Assembly: GCF_023022985.1 (NCBI RefSeq)
Contig: NZ_CP095461.1
Coordinates: 3,224,001-3,288,000, forward strand
Length of the DNA: 64,000 nucleotides
From: Arthrobacter gengyunqii
Lineage (GTDB): Bacteria; Actinomycetota; Actinomycetes; Actinomycetales; Micrococcaceae
Reading direction: 5' to 3'
Shown here: positions 53,843-63,563 of the stretch, in pieces
Position numbering within the stretch: position 1 is the first letter of the stretch
Layout of the letters: every line of letters starts with the position of its first letter
Translations under genes and position numbers: made by a program
The notes under the pieces: model-generated
The model's database searches: none
Seen by the model: the letters and a program-made list of their open reading frames with translations, nothing else
What the model was told of the DNA's origin: nothing

Positions 53843-53880
53843 GCCTTCAGCGGATCCACCCGAGGGGTGATCCGCTGAAG
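53843..53880. terminator. second hairpin between purM and DUF3073 gene
   Basis: A 13-bp perfect stem (53843-53855 with 53868-53880, CCTTCAGCGGATC) extended by ACCC/GGGT past a one-base bulge. Likely terminates the convergent DUF3073 transcript or both. Confidence 0.6.
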
Positions 53881-53912
53881 GATAGCAATTGGCCGACGCT
53901 TTGAAGTGCCGC

Positions 53913-54149
53913 TTAACCGGTGCGGCGGGAAGTACCTTCATCGTCGTCATCGTCGCCAAATTGATCCGCGTACTTGTCTTCGTACGCCGAGTAGTCCGGC
54001 TCGGCCGGCTCCTCGGGATATCGACTCGATGGACGGCTCGTTGGTCCCGCAAGCTCACGCTGCAGTGCCGAGTAGTCCGTGGCCGGGGTGAAGTACTTCA
54101 TTTCCCGGGCCTGCTTGGTTGCTTTTGCCTTTTGACGGCCGCGCCCCAT
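53913..54149 (-). CDS. DUF3073 protein
   Basis: 78 aa, starting MGRGRQKAKATKQAREMKYF, the conserved basic N-terminus of the family, and ending in an acidic tail (DQFGDDDDDEG). Actinobacteria-specific, function unknown; the basic-acidic layout suggests a nucleic-acid or ribosome-associated protein (inference). AAGGGGG precedes the ATG. Neighbour of purM, as usual for the family. Confidence 0.88.
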   Translation of the reverse strand: MGRGRQKAKATKQAREMKYFTPATDYSALQRELAGPTSRPSSRYPEEPAEPDYSAYEDKYADQFGDDDDDEGTSRRTG

Positions 54150-54426
54150 GGCGTGACCCCCTTTTTGCGTCGATCCGGAGGTGGTCGCTCTGAGCAAGAT
54201 GAGCGAGGCCCCGGAATATTTGGTCAATTTGTCGTAAGTACAGGTTACATGTTTTCGGGCCGCCTTGTGCCCCGCCTCGCCCTTTGTGGCGCTCCAAGGC
54301 ACGGGATTGTCCGCACCACCTGCAACCCCCCATCCTGCGCTACCGCGCCGACACTGGGTAAAGTCAGGGGTGGAGACAGATTTGGGGCCCCTTACGGGCC
54401 ACCTACAGGGAGGACTGACGTTCACC
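54150..54426. promoter_or_regulatory. divergent gap between DUF3073 and septum-formation genes
   Basis: 277 bp with no gene. It must hold both promoters; no convincing -35/-10 pair was seen. A GGGAGG lies 13-14 nt before the septum gene ATG. Confidence 0.35.
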
Positions 54427-55566
54427 ATGAGCGATAAAGACAGCACACCGGGGACAGATTCCCCTCCCGCGTCGGGAGCTTCCCCGGTGAAGCCACCGGC
54501 GGAGGACCCCGCTGCGGTTACTCCTGCGGCGTCCGGGCTGCCGGACCTGGAAGCCCACGCGGAGGCGCCGCAGTGGCTGTCAGGGGATGACGGTCACGAC
54601 ACCCAGGTCTGGACTGCCGCGTTCGAGGGTGCTGCCGACGTCGACGGCGCAGCAGACAGCCGGAACGACGGCAGCGCTGCAGACAGTGCCGCCGCGGCCG
54701 AAGAACCGGCGCTGACCAATCCGGATGATGTCACCTTGGAAGAACCGTCGCTGGAAAGCCCCGACATCAGCTCCGAGGCGGCCGAGGCAGCCTCGCTCAA
54801 TGATGCGGCAGCAGAGGTCAAGGAAGTGGAGGCCGAAGCAGCGGACGCCGCGGTCCTCACCGACCCGGCAGCCAATCACCCTGCCGCGGTCAGCCGCACC
54901 GAGGGAATCGCTGCGGCGGCCCCCATGACCGGCAACGGGACTGCGAATGACGAGGAGGCTCCGGAGGACAGCTCCACCCCGGTGGGGCCGGAACCGGCTG
55001 AGCCGGAGGAGACCGCTGCCCCGGCAGTGCCTGCCGACTCCCGCCGGTCCCGCCGCGATGCCGAATCCCCTGCCGCAGCGCCAACGTCCGGCAACGGGGG
55101 AAGCAAACGCACCCTGCTCATCATTGGAGTGCTGGGGGTGCTCGCTGTCCTGGTGGTGCTGTTCTTTACCGTGGTGCTGGGTTCCGAAAAGGAACCCGGG
55201 GTGCTGGAAGAGAACGTGGCACCCATCGAGCTGGACGCCGGAGCCTGCCTGGCCGGCTTCACCGGAGTCAACGAACCCGCAACGGTGGTCACCTGCGAAA
55301 CCCCCCACAACGCCCAGCTGGTCGCCTCGGCCACCTACCCGGACAGCGACGAGTTCCCCGGCACCGATGCGCTCTCGGAACGTGCCACGGAGGTGTGCTC
55401 CGAGGTCCGCTACTCCGATGTGTTGACCGATTCCCCTGATTTGGACCTTCAGGAGAACAAAGTCATTCCCACCCGCGAGTCATGGGATGACGGGGACCGC
55501 CGGATCGACTGCTTTGTGGTCTCCAACGGAGAAGCGGACCTGACGGCGTCGCTGCTGGCCGACTAG
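54427..55566 (+). CDS. septum-formation-family membrane protein
   Basis: 379 aa. Residues 1-225 are a long Ala/Glu/Asp-rich disordered cytoplasmic region; one membrane helix at 229-251 (LLIIGVLGVLAVLVVLFFTV); then an extracytoplasmic Septum_form-type domain with four cysteines (GACLAGF, VVTCETPHNAQL, EVCSEVR, RIDCFVV). The related domain occurs in actinobacterial proteins linked to septation. The ribosome site is distant, so the start at ATG 54427 is moderately sure. Confidence 0.8.
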   Translation: MSDKDSTPGTDSPPASGASPVKPPAEDPAAVTPAASGLPDLEAHAEAPQWLSGDDGHDTQVWTAAFEGAADVDGAADSRNDGSAADSAAAAEEPALTNPDDVTLEEPSLESPDISSEAAEAASLNDAAAEVKEVEAEAADAAVLTDPAANHPAAVSRTEGIAAAAPMTGNGTANDEEAPEDSSTPVGPEPAEPEETAAPAVPADSRRSRRDAESPAAAPTSGNGGSKRTLLIIGVLGVLAVLVVLFFTVVLGSEKEPGVLEENVAPIELDAGACLAGFTGVNEPATVVTCETPHNAQLVASATYPDSDEFPGTDALSERATEVCSEVRYSDVLTDSPDLDLQENKVIPTRESWDDGDRRIDCFVVSNGEADLTASLLAD

Positions 55567-55600
55567 CCCGAGGGCGGCCGGGTGCGGAGGGGGCACCCGC

Positions 55601-58231
55601 CTAGGCCGCTTCGACCGTCAGTCCCACCGGTTCGGCCACCAGCTCTTCGCCGTCAAGGCTGACGTTCCCCTCGGGGCGGTCCACCAGCACGGTGTCCCCG
55701 TCGCTGATCCTGCCCGCCAGGATGCCGCGGGCGAGCTTATCGCCGATCTCCCGCTGCACCAGCCGCCGCAGCGGGCGGGCACCGTAGGCCGGGTCATATC
55801 CGGTCAGCGCCAGCCATTCGCGTGCCGCGTCGGTGACGTCAAGGACCAGGCGGCGTTCATGCAGCCGGTTCGCCAGGGCCTGCACCTGGATATCCACAAT
55901 CTTGGACAGGTCCTCCAGGCTCAGCGGATCGAACAGGATGACGTCGTCCAGGCGGTTCAGGAACTCGGGCTTGAAGTTGGAGTTGACCATGGCCATGACC
56001 GACTCCCGCTTTTGCTCCTCCGTCAGGCCGGGGTCCACCAGGAACTGGGACCCGAGGTTGGAGGTCAGGATCAGGATGACATTGCGGAAGTCCACGGTGC
56101 GGCCCTGGCCGTCGGTGAGCCGGCCGTCGTCGAGCACCTGGAGCAGGATGTCGAAGACTTCCGGATGGGCTTTTTCCACCTCGTCCAGCAGGATGACGGA
56201 GTACGGCCGGCGTCGGACCGCTTCGGTCAGCTGGCCACCCTCCTCGTACCCCACGTATCCGGGAGGAGCACCGACCAGCCGGGACACCGCATGCTTCTCC
56301 GAGTACTCGCTCATGTCAATGCGCACCATGGCACGCTCATCGTCGAAGAGGAACTCGGCGAGCGCTTTGGCCAGCTCGGTCTTGCCGACGCCAGTGGGAC
56401 CGAGGAAGAGGAAGGAACCGGTGGGCCGGTCCGGGTCGCTGACCCCGGCACGGGACCGGCGGACCGCATCGGAAACGGCGCTCACAGCCTTGGTCTGGCC
56501 GATCAGGCGGGAACCGATGTTCTCCTCCATGTCCAGCAGCTTCTGGGATTCGCCTTGGAGCATCCGGCCGGCCGGAACACCGGTCCAGGCAGAGACAACC
56601 TCGGCAATGTCATCGGCGGTGACTTCCTCCGAGACCATCAGCTCCCGGGTTTCCTCGCCAAAGGTGCTTTCCTCCGCCTGCTGGGCCGCCTCCAGCTCCT
56701 TCTGAAGCGCGGGAATTTCACCGTAGAGGATGCGGGAGGCTTCGGTGAGGTCGCCGTCGCGCTGGAACTTTTCCGCTTCACTGCGGAGCTCATCAATCTG
56801 GGCCTTGAGATCGCCCACCCGGTTCAGGCCTGCTTTCTCCGCTTCCCAGCGCGCATTCAGGGCCGCGAGCTCTTCCTTCTTGTTCGCCATGTCCTCACGC
56901 AGGACTGCCAGCCGCTCCACGGAGCCGGCGTCCGTCTCGTTGGCCAGAGCCAACTCCTCCATCGTCAGCCGGTCGACTGCACGGCGGAGCTCATCGATTT
57001 CCTCCGGAGCGGAGTCGATCTCCATGCGCAGCCTGGAGGCCGCCTCGTCCACCAGGTCGATGGCCTTGTCCGGCAGCTGGCGGCCGGTGATGTAGCGGTT
57101 GGACAGGGTGGCAGCGGCCACCAGGGCGGAATCCGCAATGGCCACCTTGTGGTGCGCCTCGTAGCGTTCCTTCAGTCCGCGCAGGATACCGATGGTGTCA
57201 GGGACGCTGGGCTCCCCCACATAAACCTGCTGGAAGCGACGCTCCAGTGCAGCGTCCTTTTCAATGTTCTCGCGGTATTCATCGAGCGTGGTGGCGCCGA
57301 TCAGGCGAAGCTCGCCGCGCGCCAGCATTGGCTTGAGCATGTTCCCGGCGTCCATGGAGCCTTCAGCGGCACCGGCGCCCACCACGGTGTGCAGCTCATC
57401 GATGAAAGTGACAATTTGACCTTCGGCGTTGGAGATTTCCTCCAGCACGGCCTTGAAACGCTCCTCGAACTCACCGCGGTATTTGGCTCCGGCCACCATG
57501 GAGCCCAGGTCCAGGGAGAGCAGTGTCTTGCCGTTCAGGCTTTCCGGAACATCCCCCGCCACGATCCGCTGGGCCAGTCCCTCGACGACGGCGGTCTTGC
57601 CGACGCCGGGCTCCCCGATCAGCACGGGGTTGTTCTTGGTCCGCCTGCTCAGCACCTGGATGACGCGGCGAATCTCGGAATCGCGTCCGATGACCGGATC
57701 CAGTTTGCCGCTGCGTGCCATTTCGGTGAGGTCGGTGCTGAACTTTTCCAGCGCCTGAAAGGTGTTTTCCGGGTCGGCATTGGTCACTTTTCGGTCTCCT
57801 CGTACAGATGGAAGGGCTGCCTGCAAAGCATCATGGCCGGCACCGTTGTCCCGCAGGGCCTTGCCGGCCGCACCGCTGTCCAGGGACAGACCAAGCAACA
57901 GATGCTCCGTCGAAACGAAGGCATCACCCAGTTGTTCGGCTTCCTGCTGGGCCGCGGTGATCACCTGCAGCATGGGACGCGAGAACTGCGGCTGAGCCAC
58001 TGAAGACCCCGACGACGACGGCAGGGCGTGGATCGCGTTACTGGCGGCGGCGCTGACGGTGTCCGGGTTTGCACCTGCCGCCTTGAGCAGGGCGACCGCG
58101 ACCCCCTGGCGCTGGTCCATCAGCGCCTTCAGAAGGTGGGCGGGCTCAATTTGGGGATTGCCCGCCGTGGCAGCGTTCATGGCGGCTGCCTGCAGTGCCT
58201 CTTGGCTCTTGTTGGTGAATTTGGTGTCCAC
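55601..58231 (-). CDS. clpB: ClpB disaggregase
   Basis: 876 aa. An N-terminal double Clp-N domain, NBD1 with [13 protein letters not shown], a coiled-coil middle domain (about 400-520) and NBD2 with [30 protein letters not shown] and the GYVG pore loop ([12 protein letters not shown]). With DnaK it rescues aggregated proteins. The start is GTG at 58231 with GGAAGGAA upstream. A HspR-like operator is at 58312. Confidence 0.98.
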   Translation of the reverse strand: MDTKFTNKSQEALQAAAMNAATAGNPQIEPAHLLKALMDQRQGVAVALLKAAGANPDTVSAAASNAIHALPSSSGSSVAQPQFSRPMLQVITAAQQEAEQLGDAFVSTEHLLLGLSLDSGAAGKALRDNGAGHDALQAALPSVRGDRKVTNADPENTFQALEKFSTDLTEMARSGKLDPVIGRDSEIRRVIQVLSRRTKNNPVLIGEPGVGKTAVVEGLAQRIVAGDVPESLNGKTLLSLDLGSMVAGAKYRGEFEERFKAVLEEISNAEGQIVTFIDELHTVVGAGAAEGSMDAGNMLKPMLARGELRLIGATTLDEYRENIEKDAALERRFQQVYVGEPSVPDTIGILRGLKERYEAHHKVAIADSALVAAATLSNRYITGRQLPDKAIDLVDEAASRLRMEIDSAPEEIDELRRAVDRLTMEELALANETDAGSVERLAVLREDMANKKEELAALNARWEAEKAGLNRVGDLKAQIDELRSEAEKFQRDGDLTEASRILYGEIPALQKELEAAQQAEESTFGEETRELMVSEEVTADDIAEVVSAWTGVPAGRMLQGESQKLLDMEENIGSRLIGQTKAVSAVSDAVRRSRAGVSDPDRPTGSFLFLGPTGVGKTELAKALAEFLFDDERAMVRIDMSEYSEKHAVSRLVGAPPGYVGYEEGGQLTEAVRRRPYSVILLDEVEKAHPEVFDILLQVLDDGRLTDGQGRTVDFRNVILILTSNLGSQFLVDPGLTEEQKRESVMAMVNSNFKPEFLNRLDDVILFDPLSLEDLSKIVDIQVQALANRLHERRLVLDVTDAAREWLALTGYDPAYGARPLRRLVQREIGDKLARGILAGRISDGDTVLVDRPEGNVSLDGEELVAEPVGLTVEAA

Positions 58232-58311
58232 TACGGGTTCCTTCCAAGCTCAAACTGGATTCCAGCTTCCGGAGCGAGTCCCAGAAAAGATCATCCCACC
58301 GGACGCAACAA

Positions 58312-58334
58312 AGTTGAGTCAATACGACTCAACT
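58312..58334. promoter_or_regulatory. HspR (HAIR-like) operator of clpB
   Basis: AGTTGAGT-N7-ACTCAACT, 8-bp perfect arms. The HAIR consensus is CTTGAGT-N7-ACTCAAG; only the outer C/G pair differs. It lies just downstream of the TACAAT -10 and so would block transcription start. No hspR gene is in the window. Confidence 0.75.
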
Positions 58335-58337
58335 AGA

Positions 58338-58343
58338 ATTGTA
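58338..58343 (-). promoter_or_regulatory. -10 of clpB promoter
   Basis: TACAAT on the minus strand, adjacent to the HspR-like operator; no strong -35. Transcription would start inside the operator, giving a leader of about 100 nt. Confidence 0.5.
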
Positions 58344-58439
58344 TAGGTTATCCACGGCGTTTGCACGACGATGAGGCCCGGTTTTCCCGCGCTTTGACCG
58401 AAAACGTCGAACGCAGACCCGGAATGGCATGAACCCGCT

Positions 58440-59048
58440 TTAGGAGAGGCCGGGAACAGCTTCGTGCTCGTGGTCCCAGTCCTCTTTGGCCCGCTCCCAC
58501 TCTGCGTTTCGCGCCTCGTACAGCCGCTGCTGCTCCCCTTCCAGCGAGGTCCAGCCGATCACTCCCATGGTTTCCTGAAATTCCTCCCCGCCGAGATAGC
58601 CAGCGAGGTGATCGAGGAAGAATTCCCACCCCGGACCTGCTGCCCATTCCCCGGAATCCGAGTTAATAAGGAAAAAGCCCCTGCGCACCGATGCGTACTT
58701 CAACTCCACATGCGTATATGAATCCTCGGCCGCCAAATGCACTTCGAGTTCGGCGGCTTGTCCGCCCGGACGGGTGAAGGAGACCGTCAACAGCCGGGGC
58801 GGATCGCACCGCAGGATGGCACCCCTGGTGCCGTCGGGGAGTTCGTAGCTGCCTCCCCGCCGCAAATCCCCCTCGGGCCGTCCCACGTACTTCTCCAAGG
58901 CATCCGGGTCCGTCAAGGCCGCCCATACTTCTCCGACGGGATAGGCAATGGTCCTGCCGACGACGATCATGAGCGCGTGGCCGGCTTGGATCTGCCGCCT
59001 GCCAAAAGTGCGTTTGGTGGATGCGGCTGCGGAGTCCGGTTCGGACAT
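58440..59048 (-). CDS. SRPBCC-family protein (AHSA1/CalC-like)
   Basis: 202 aa. The START-like fold begins VVGRTIAYPVGEVWAALTDP and includes LEKYVGRPEGDLRRGGSYEL, RLLTVSFTRPGG and VELKYASVRRG; it ends with a charged helix. Binds an unknown hydrophobic ligand or acts in stress. The start is ATG at 59048 with AGAGGGG upstream; the upstream in-frame codons to 59261 are part of the intergenic gap. Confidence 0.8.
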   Translation of the reverse strand: MSEPDSAAASTKRTFGRRQIQAGHALMIVVGRTIAYPVGEVWAALTDPDALEKYVGRPEGDLRRGGSYELPDGTRGAILRCDPPRLLTVSFTRPGGQAAELEVHLAAEDSYTHVELKYASVRRGFFLINSDSGEWAAGPGWEFFLDHLAGYLGGEEFQETMGVIGWTSLEGEQQRLYEARNAEWERAKEDWDHEHEAVPGLS

Positions 59049-59436
59049 GGTTTCTACCCCTCTGTAGAACAACCGGCCACCGGTTCGGGCCCTCCAAAGG
59101 CCATCGGCGCCGGACGGGCCGTCAGCAGAATCAGTGGAAGCGGGTTGTGCGCCGAGGCCGCGGACGGCCTGTTTTGCAAAACCGTAGCAGGGAAAACCCG
59201 TGCTGGACAGGGGTCCGGGAAGGCCCGGCAGCACCGTCCGGCCGTGATCCCAACCATACAAATAAGGGTGCTGATCAGGCTTTTGATAAGTTCGAATTGC
59301 CCCCTCAGCCGCCCAGACGGCCGCTGCCGTGCGTGCTGCCGTGAAGAACAGTGCGGGCTGGTGCGTTGCCTGGACACCAACGCTTTTGACTGCCGGAGCA
59401 AACTACAACTCCACAGCAACCTGAAGGATTGTCCCC
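59049..59436. promoter_or_regulatory. 388-bp divergent gap between SRPBCC and BCCT genes
   Basis: No gene is seen. A perfect 12-bp palindrome GTTTTGCAAAAC lies at 59171-59182. No clear promoter was recognised for either gene. Confidence 0.4.
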
Positions 59437-61548
59437 ATGAGAGAACTTGCGGACCCGGAGCCTGCGGAAACCGCCGGCCTCCGGACCCGGGTTAATAAGA
59501 CGGTCTTCATTGGTTCCGCCGCCGGCGTCCTGGCCATTGCCCTCTGGGGGATGCTGGCCACTGACAACGCCGAGTTCGTTATCGGTTCCATGGTGCGGTG
59601 GGTCTCCGTCAACATGGGCTGGTACTACTTCCTGGTGGTCAGCCTGACCGTGATCTTTGTCCTGGCCACGGCGCTGACACGCGTGGGCAAGACCAAGCTC
59701 GGCCCGGACCATTCCAAGCCCCACTTCAGCATGTTTACCTGGGCGGCCATGTTGTTCGCCGCCGGGATTGGCATTGACCTGATGTTCTTCTCGGTTTCCG
59801 AGCCGGTCACCCAGTATCTGGCTCCGCCCGCGGGCGACGGCGCCACCGCGGAAGCGGCGCGGCAGGCACTGGTGCTGACCCTGTTTCACTACGGCATCAC
59901 CGGTTGGGCACTGTATGCCCTGATGGGCCTGGCGCTGGGCTACTTCGCATACCGGCACAACCTGCCCCTGAGCATCCGATCAGCCCTGCACCCAATCTTC
60001 GGAAAGAGAATTGACGGACCGCTGGGCCACGGGGTGGACATCGCCGCCCTGCTGGGCACCATCTTTGGCATCGCCACCTCGCTGGGCATCGGCGTCGTGC
60101 AGTTGAACTACGGGCTGAGCTTTATGTTCGGTTTGCCGGAAAACCTTACGGTGCAGATTTCCCTGATTGCCCTGTCGGTCATCATGGCCACCATCTCCAC
60201 GGTTTCAGGAGTGGAAAAGGGAATCCGCCGGCTCTCAGAGCTCAACGTGATCCTCGCCGTCGGCCTGATGCTCTTTGTCCTGATAGCCGGCAGGACCAGC
60301 TTCCTGCTGGACGGAATTGTCCAGAACATCGGCGACGTCCTCAGCAGCTTTCCCTCCATGACCATGGACACCATGGCCTATGACCGCCCGGATGAGTGGC
60401 TGAGCTCCTGGACCCTGTTCTTCTGGGCCTGGTGGATCGCCTGGGCACCATTCGTGGGCCTGTTCCTTGCCCGGATCTCCCGCGGCCGGACGATCCGCGA
60501 GTTTGTCCTGGGCACCATGATTGTCCCCTTCGCCTTCATCCTGCTGTGGATCTCGATCTTCGGCAACTCCGCCCTGGACCTGGTCATGGGCGGCAATGCC
60601 GCCTTCGGGGAAATGGCCATGAACCAGCCGGAGCGGGCCTTCTACGGTCTGCTGGAGCAATATCCCTGGGCGCCCGCGACGGCGGCCATTGCCACCTTCA
60701 CCGGCCTGTTGTTTTATGTGACCTCTGCGGACTCCGGTGCGCTGGTCATGGCGAACTTCACCTCCCATCTAAAGGATGCGGATTCCGACGGACCGAAGTG
60801 GCTGCGCATCTTCTGGTCCGTGGCGACCGGCCTGCTCACCCTGGCCATGCTGATGGTGGGCGGGGTGACCACCTTGCAGAACGCCACCATCATCATGGGA
60901 CTGCCGCTCTCCATCCTGCTGCTGTTCATCATGCTTGGGGTTTACAAGGCCCTGCGGGTGGAGAACTCGCTCACGGACAGTTACCGCGCCTCACTGCCAA
61001 GCATCATTGCCGGGCGCAGCTTGGACGCGCGCGGCGGACGCAGCTGGCGCCAGCGGCTTTCCCGCGTAATGACCTACCCGGGCCCGCGGCAGGCCGAACG
61101 CTTTATCCAGACCGTGGCCCGGCCCGCTCTGCAGGATGTCCACGACGAGCTGCGGGAGCAAGGCGCCGACGTTGTCCTCTGCGAAGGCGAAGTTGCCCCG
61201 TACGGCATCCACCAACTGGACCTGCAGGTGGGCATGGCCAAAGAGCGTGGTTTCAAATACCAGATCTACCCCGTGCAGTACGACACCCCGTCCTATGCCC
61301 ACAACGCCTCCGCGGACAGAAAGTATTTCCGGTTGGAGGTGTTCTCCCTTGAGGGCAGCCACGGCTATGACCTCATGGGGTACACCAAGGAACAGGTCAT
61401 TACTGACGTCCTGGACCACTATGAGACGCATTTGGAGTTCCTCCACCTCAACCGCGAAGTACCGGGCAACACCTCGATTGCGGAGGATCAAGTGACAAGG
61501 GACAACTGGGAAGTCGATTTTGCCGGCGGAGAAGGACGCGGCGCCTAA
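59437..61548 (+). CDS. BCCT-family betaine/choline transporter
   Basis: 703 aa, twelve membrane segments. N-terminal MLFAAGIGIDLMFFSVSEPV is the conserved BCCT block, and WTLFFWAWWIAWAPFVGLFL is the tryptophan-rich substrate-site helix. After about residue 505 a ~190-residue cytoplasmic domain follows, as in BetT-like choline carriers with regulatory C-termini. Takes up an osmolyte with sodium or protons. Tandem betaine-synthesis genes are absent here. AAGGA precedes the ATG. Confidence 0.93.
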   Translation: MRELADPEPAETAGLRTRVNKTVFIGSAAGVLAIALWGMLATDNAEFVIGSMVRWVSVNMGWYYFLVVSLTVIFVLATALTRVGKTKLGPDHSKPHFSMFTWAAMLFAAGIGIDLMFFSVSEPVTQYLAPPAGDGATAEAARQALVLTLFHYGITGWALYALMGLALGYFAYRHNLPLSIRSALHPIFGKRIDGPLGHGVDIAALLGTIFGIATSLGIGVVQLNYGLSFMFGLPENLTVQISLIALSVIMATISTVSGVEKGIRRLSELNVILAVGLMLFVLIAGRTSFLLDGIVQNIGDVLSSFPSMTMDTMAYDRPDEWLSSWTLFFWAWWIAWAPFVGLFLARISRGRTIREFVLGTMIVPFAFILLWISIFGNSALDLVMGGNAAFGEMAMNQPERAFYGLLEQYPWAPATAAIATFTGLLFYVTSADSGALVMANFTSHLKDADSDGPKWLRIFWSVATGLLTLAMLMVGGVTTLQNATIIMGLPLSILLLFIMLGVYKALRVENSLTDSYRASLPSIIAGRSLDARGGRSWRQRLSRVMTYPGPRQAERFIQTVARPALQDVHDELREQGADVVLCEGEVAPYGIHQLDLQVGMAKERGFKYQIYPVQYDTPSYAHNASADRKYFRLEVFSLEGSHGYDLMGYTKEQVITDVLDHYETHLEFLHLNREVPGNTSIAEDQVTRDNWEVDFAGGEGRGA

Positions 61549-61586
61549 GGTGTGCGGGCGCCGCATCAACCCGATCAGGCACCGGG

Positions 61587-61592
61587 TACATT
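61587..61592 (+). promoter_or_regulatory. -10-like hexamer of leaderless PBP lipoprotein gene
   Basis: TACATT, 6 nt before the ATG at 61599; no Shine-Dalgarno. Confidence 0.45.
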
Positions 61593-61598
61593 GAGCAG

Positions 61599-63563
61599 AT
61601 GGGGATAAACCACAAGCTCACATCTGTTCTGGCAGTCTCGGCCCTGGCGCTCACGCTGATGTCCTGTTCGGAGCAAAAGCCTTCGCCCGACAACGCCGCG
61701 GCAGCCCTGGCTCAGGGCCTGGCCAAGGCGGACGTTTCGGCAACCGCCTTTACCTCGGGAACCCCCGCGCAGGTGAACACCGAGCTGGAGTCGCTGCTGG
61801 CAGGCATGGGCACGGTCCGTCCCGCCGTCACCGTGGCCGGGATCGAAGAAGACTCAGAGGACGACGACGCCGCCACCGCCCGCCTGGCCTACGCCTGGGA
61901 CGTGAACATGGACTCGGAGCCGGACTGGCAATACGAGACCACTGCGGATTTGCGGCGCGGAGAAGACGATGCCTGGCTTGTCCAGTGGGCTCCGTCGGTA
62001 CTTTTTGACTCCCTTGCCGATGGCGACCGGCTGGTCCGCACCACGTTCCGCGGAATGCGCGCCGACATCCTGGACCGCAACGGCGACCCCCTGATGAGTT
62101 CCCGGCCGGTGCTGCGGATCGGCATCAACAAGCCGGGCCTCCTGGAGGATCAGCAGGCCTCGGCTGCCGCCGCCCTGGCCGAACTCGTCGGCCTGGATCC
62201 GGCAGCGTACACAGCCCAGGTTGCAGCGGCCGGACCCGATGCCTTCGTCGAAGCCATCGTGCAGCGCCAGGACGCCGAGGGGCCAACGACTCCCGAAGCC
62301 CTGGCCGCCATTCACGGTGCCGTGACCTTTCCCGATACGCGGACCCTCGCTCCCACCCGGACCTTTGCCCGCGCCCTGCTCGGCACCGTGGGCGAGGCCA
62401 CTGCTGAACTGATAGAGGAATCCGACGGACGGCTCTCCCCGGGTGACCTGACCGGACTCTCCGGGCTGCAGAAGCAGTATGAAGACCAACTGCAGGGAAC
62501 TCCCGGCATGACCGTCACCATCGAACATCCCACCGACACAACAACCCCGGTCCTTGAGCTGAGGCCGAAAACAGATGCCGTCCCCCTGCAAACCACCTTG
62601 GACCCCCGGCTGCAGACCCTCGCTGAAGACATCCTGGAAGACGAGCCGTCGGCATCGGCCATTGTCGCCATTCAACCGTCAACCGGTGACGTCCTCACGG
62701 TGGCCAACGGGCCGGGCAGCGAAGGCCAGCAGACCGCACTGCTGGGCCAGTATCCGCCCGGTTCCACCTTCAAGATTGCCACCTCGCTGGCTCTGCTTCG
62801 CCAGGGCGTCACTCCCGACAGCACGGTCTCGTGCCCGGCGGAGCTGACCGTCGACGGCCGCAAGTTCAACAACGCGAGCAGCTATCCGGCGGCGTTTGTC
62901 GGCGATATTGCCCTGAGGGACGCATTCGCGCAGTCCTGCAACACGGCCTTCATCAATACCCGGGATACCGTGCAGCAGGACGCACTGGCATCCGCCGCGG
63001 CGGATCTGGGCATCGGAGTTTCCGCGTCCATGGGCGTACCCGCGTTCTTCGGCTCCGTCCCCGGGGAAGCGGACGGCACGGCCCACGCCGCGTCCCTGAT
63101 CGGGCAGGGCGAAGTCCTCGTCTCTCCGCTGGCGCTGGCGGTCGCCGCAGCATCCGTGGGCAAGGGCGAACGGGTGACTCCCCTGCTGGTCACCCCCAAT
63201 ACTGCGGCAGAAACAGGCACGGAGTCAGGATCGTCATCAGCGTCCGCTTCAGCGGCGCCCACCGACGCGTCCGACGCCGGATCATTCACCGCCGCAGAGT
63301 CCGCTTCGCTCCGGGACATGATGCGCGGCGTTGTTACCGACGGGGGCGCCAAGATGCTGCTGGACGTTCCGGGAGAACCGGTGCTGGCCAAGACCGGCAC
63401 GGCGGAATTCGGCAGCGAAACCCCTCCGCGGACCCACGCCTGGGTGGTGGCGGTGCAGGGTGACCTGGCCGTCGCGGTGTTCGTCGCCGAGGGTGAACTG
63501 GGTTCAACGTCCGGCGGACCGCTGATGAAGGCCTTCCTGGACGGCGCGGCCGGCCAGCCCTAG
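61599..63563 (+). CDS. penicillin-binding lipoprotein with NTF2-like N-terminal domain
   Basis: 654 aa. A signal peptide and lipobox LMSC (C23) anchor it outside. Residues 25-140 form an NTF2-like/MecA-N domain, 150-300 the PBP dimerisation-like domain (RTTFRGMRADILDRNGDP), and 330-650 the transpeptidase: S389-T-F-K392, S446-C-N448, K598-T-G600. D,D-transpeptidase in peptidoglycan cross-linking; class B type without glycosyltransferase. MecA-like proteins can have low beta-lactam affinity, not shown here. Its stop overlaps the YccF stop on the other strand (CTAG). Confidence 0.92.
   Translation: MGINHKLTSVLAVSALALTLMSCSEQKPSPDNAAAALAQGLAKADVSATAFTSGTPAQVNTELESLLAGMGTVRPAVTVAGIEEDSEDDDAATARLAYAWDVNMDSEPDWQYETTADLRRGEDDAWLVQWAPSVLFDSLADGDRLVRTTFRGMRADILDRNGDPLMSSRPVLRIGINKPGLLEDQQASAAAALAELVGLDPAAYTAQVAAAGPDAFVEAIVQRQDAEGPTTPEALAAIHGAVTFPDTRTLAPTRTFARALLGTVGEATAELIEESDGRLSPGDLTGLSGLQKQYEDQLQGTPGMTVTIEHPTDTTTPVLELRPKTDAVPLQTTLDPRLQTLAEDILEDEPSASAIVAIQPSTGDVLTVANGPGSEGQQTALLGQYPPGSTFKIATSLALLRQGVTPDSTVSCPAELTVDGRKFNNASSYPAAFVGDIALRDAFAQSCNTAFINTRDTVQQDALASAAADLGIGVSASMGVPAFFGSVPGEADGTAHAASLIGQGEVLVSPLALAVAAASVGKGERVTPLLVTPNTAAETGTESGSSSASASAAPTDASDAGSFTAAESASLRDMMRGVVTDGGAKMLLDVPGEPVLAKTGTAEFGSETPPRTHAWVVAVQGDLAVAVFVAEGELGSTSGGPLMKAFLDGAAGQP

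Noticed and set aside
55859..58003. 714-aa plus-strand open frame
   Set aside because: Antisense to clpB.
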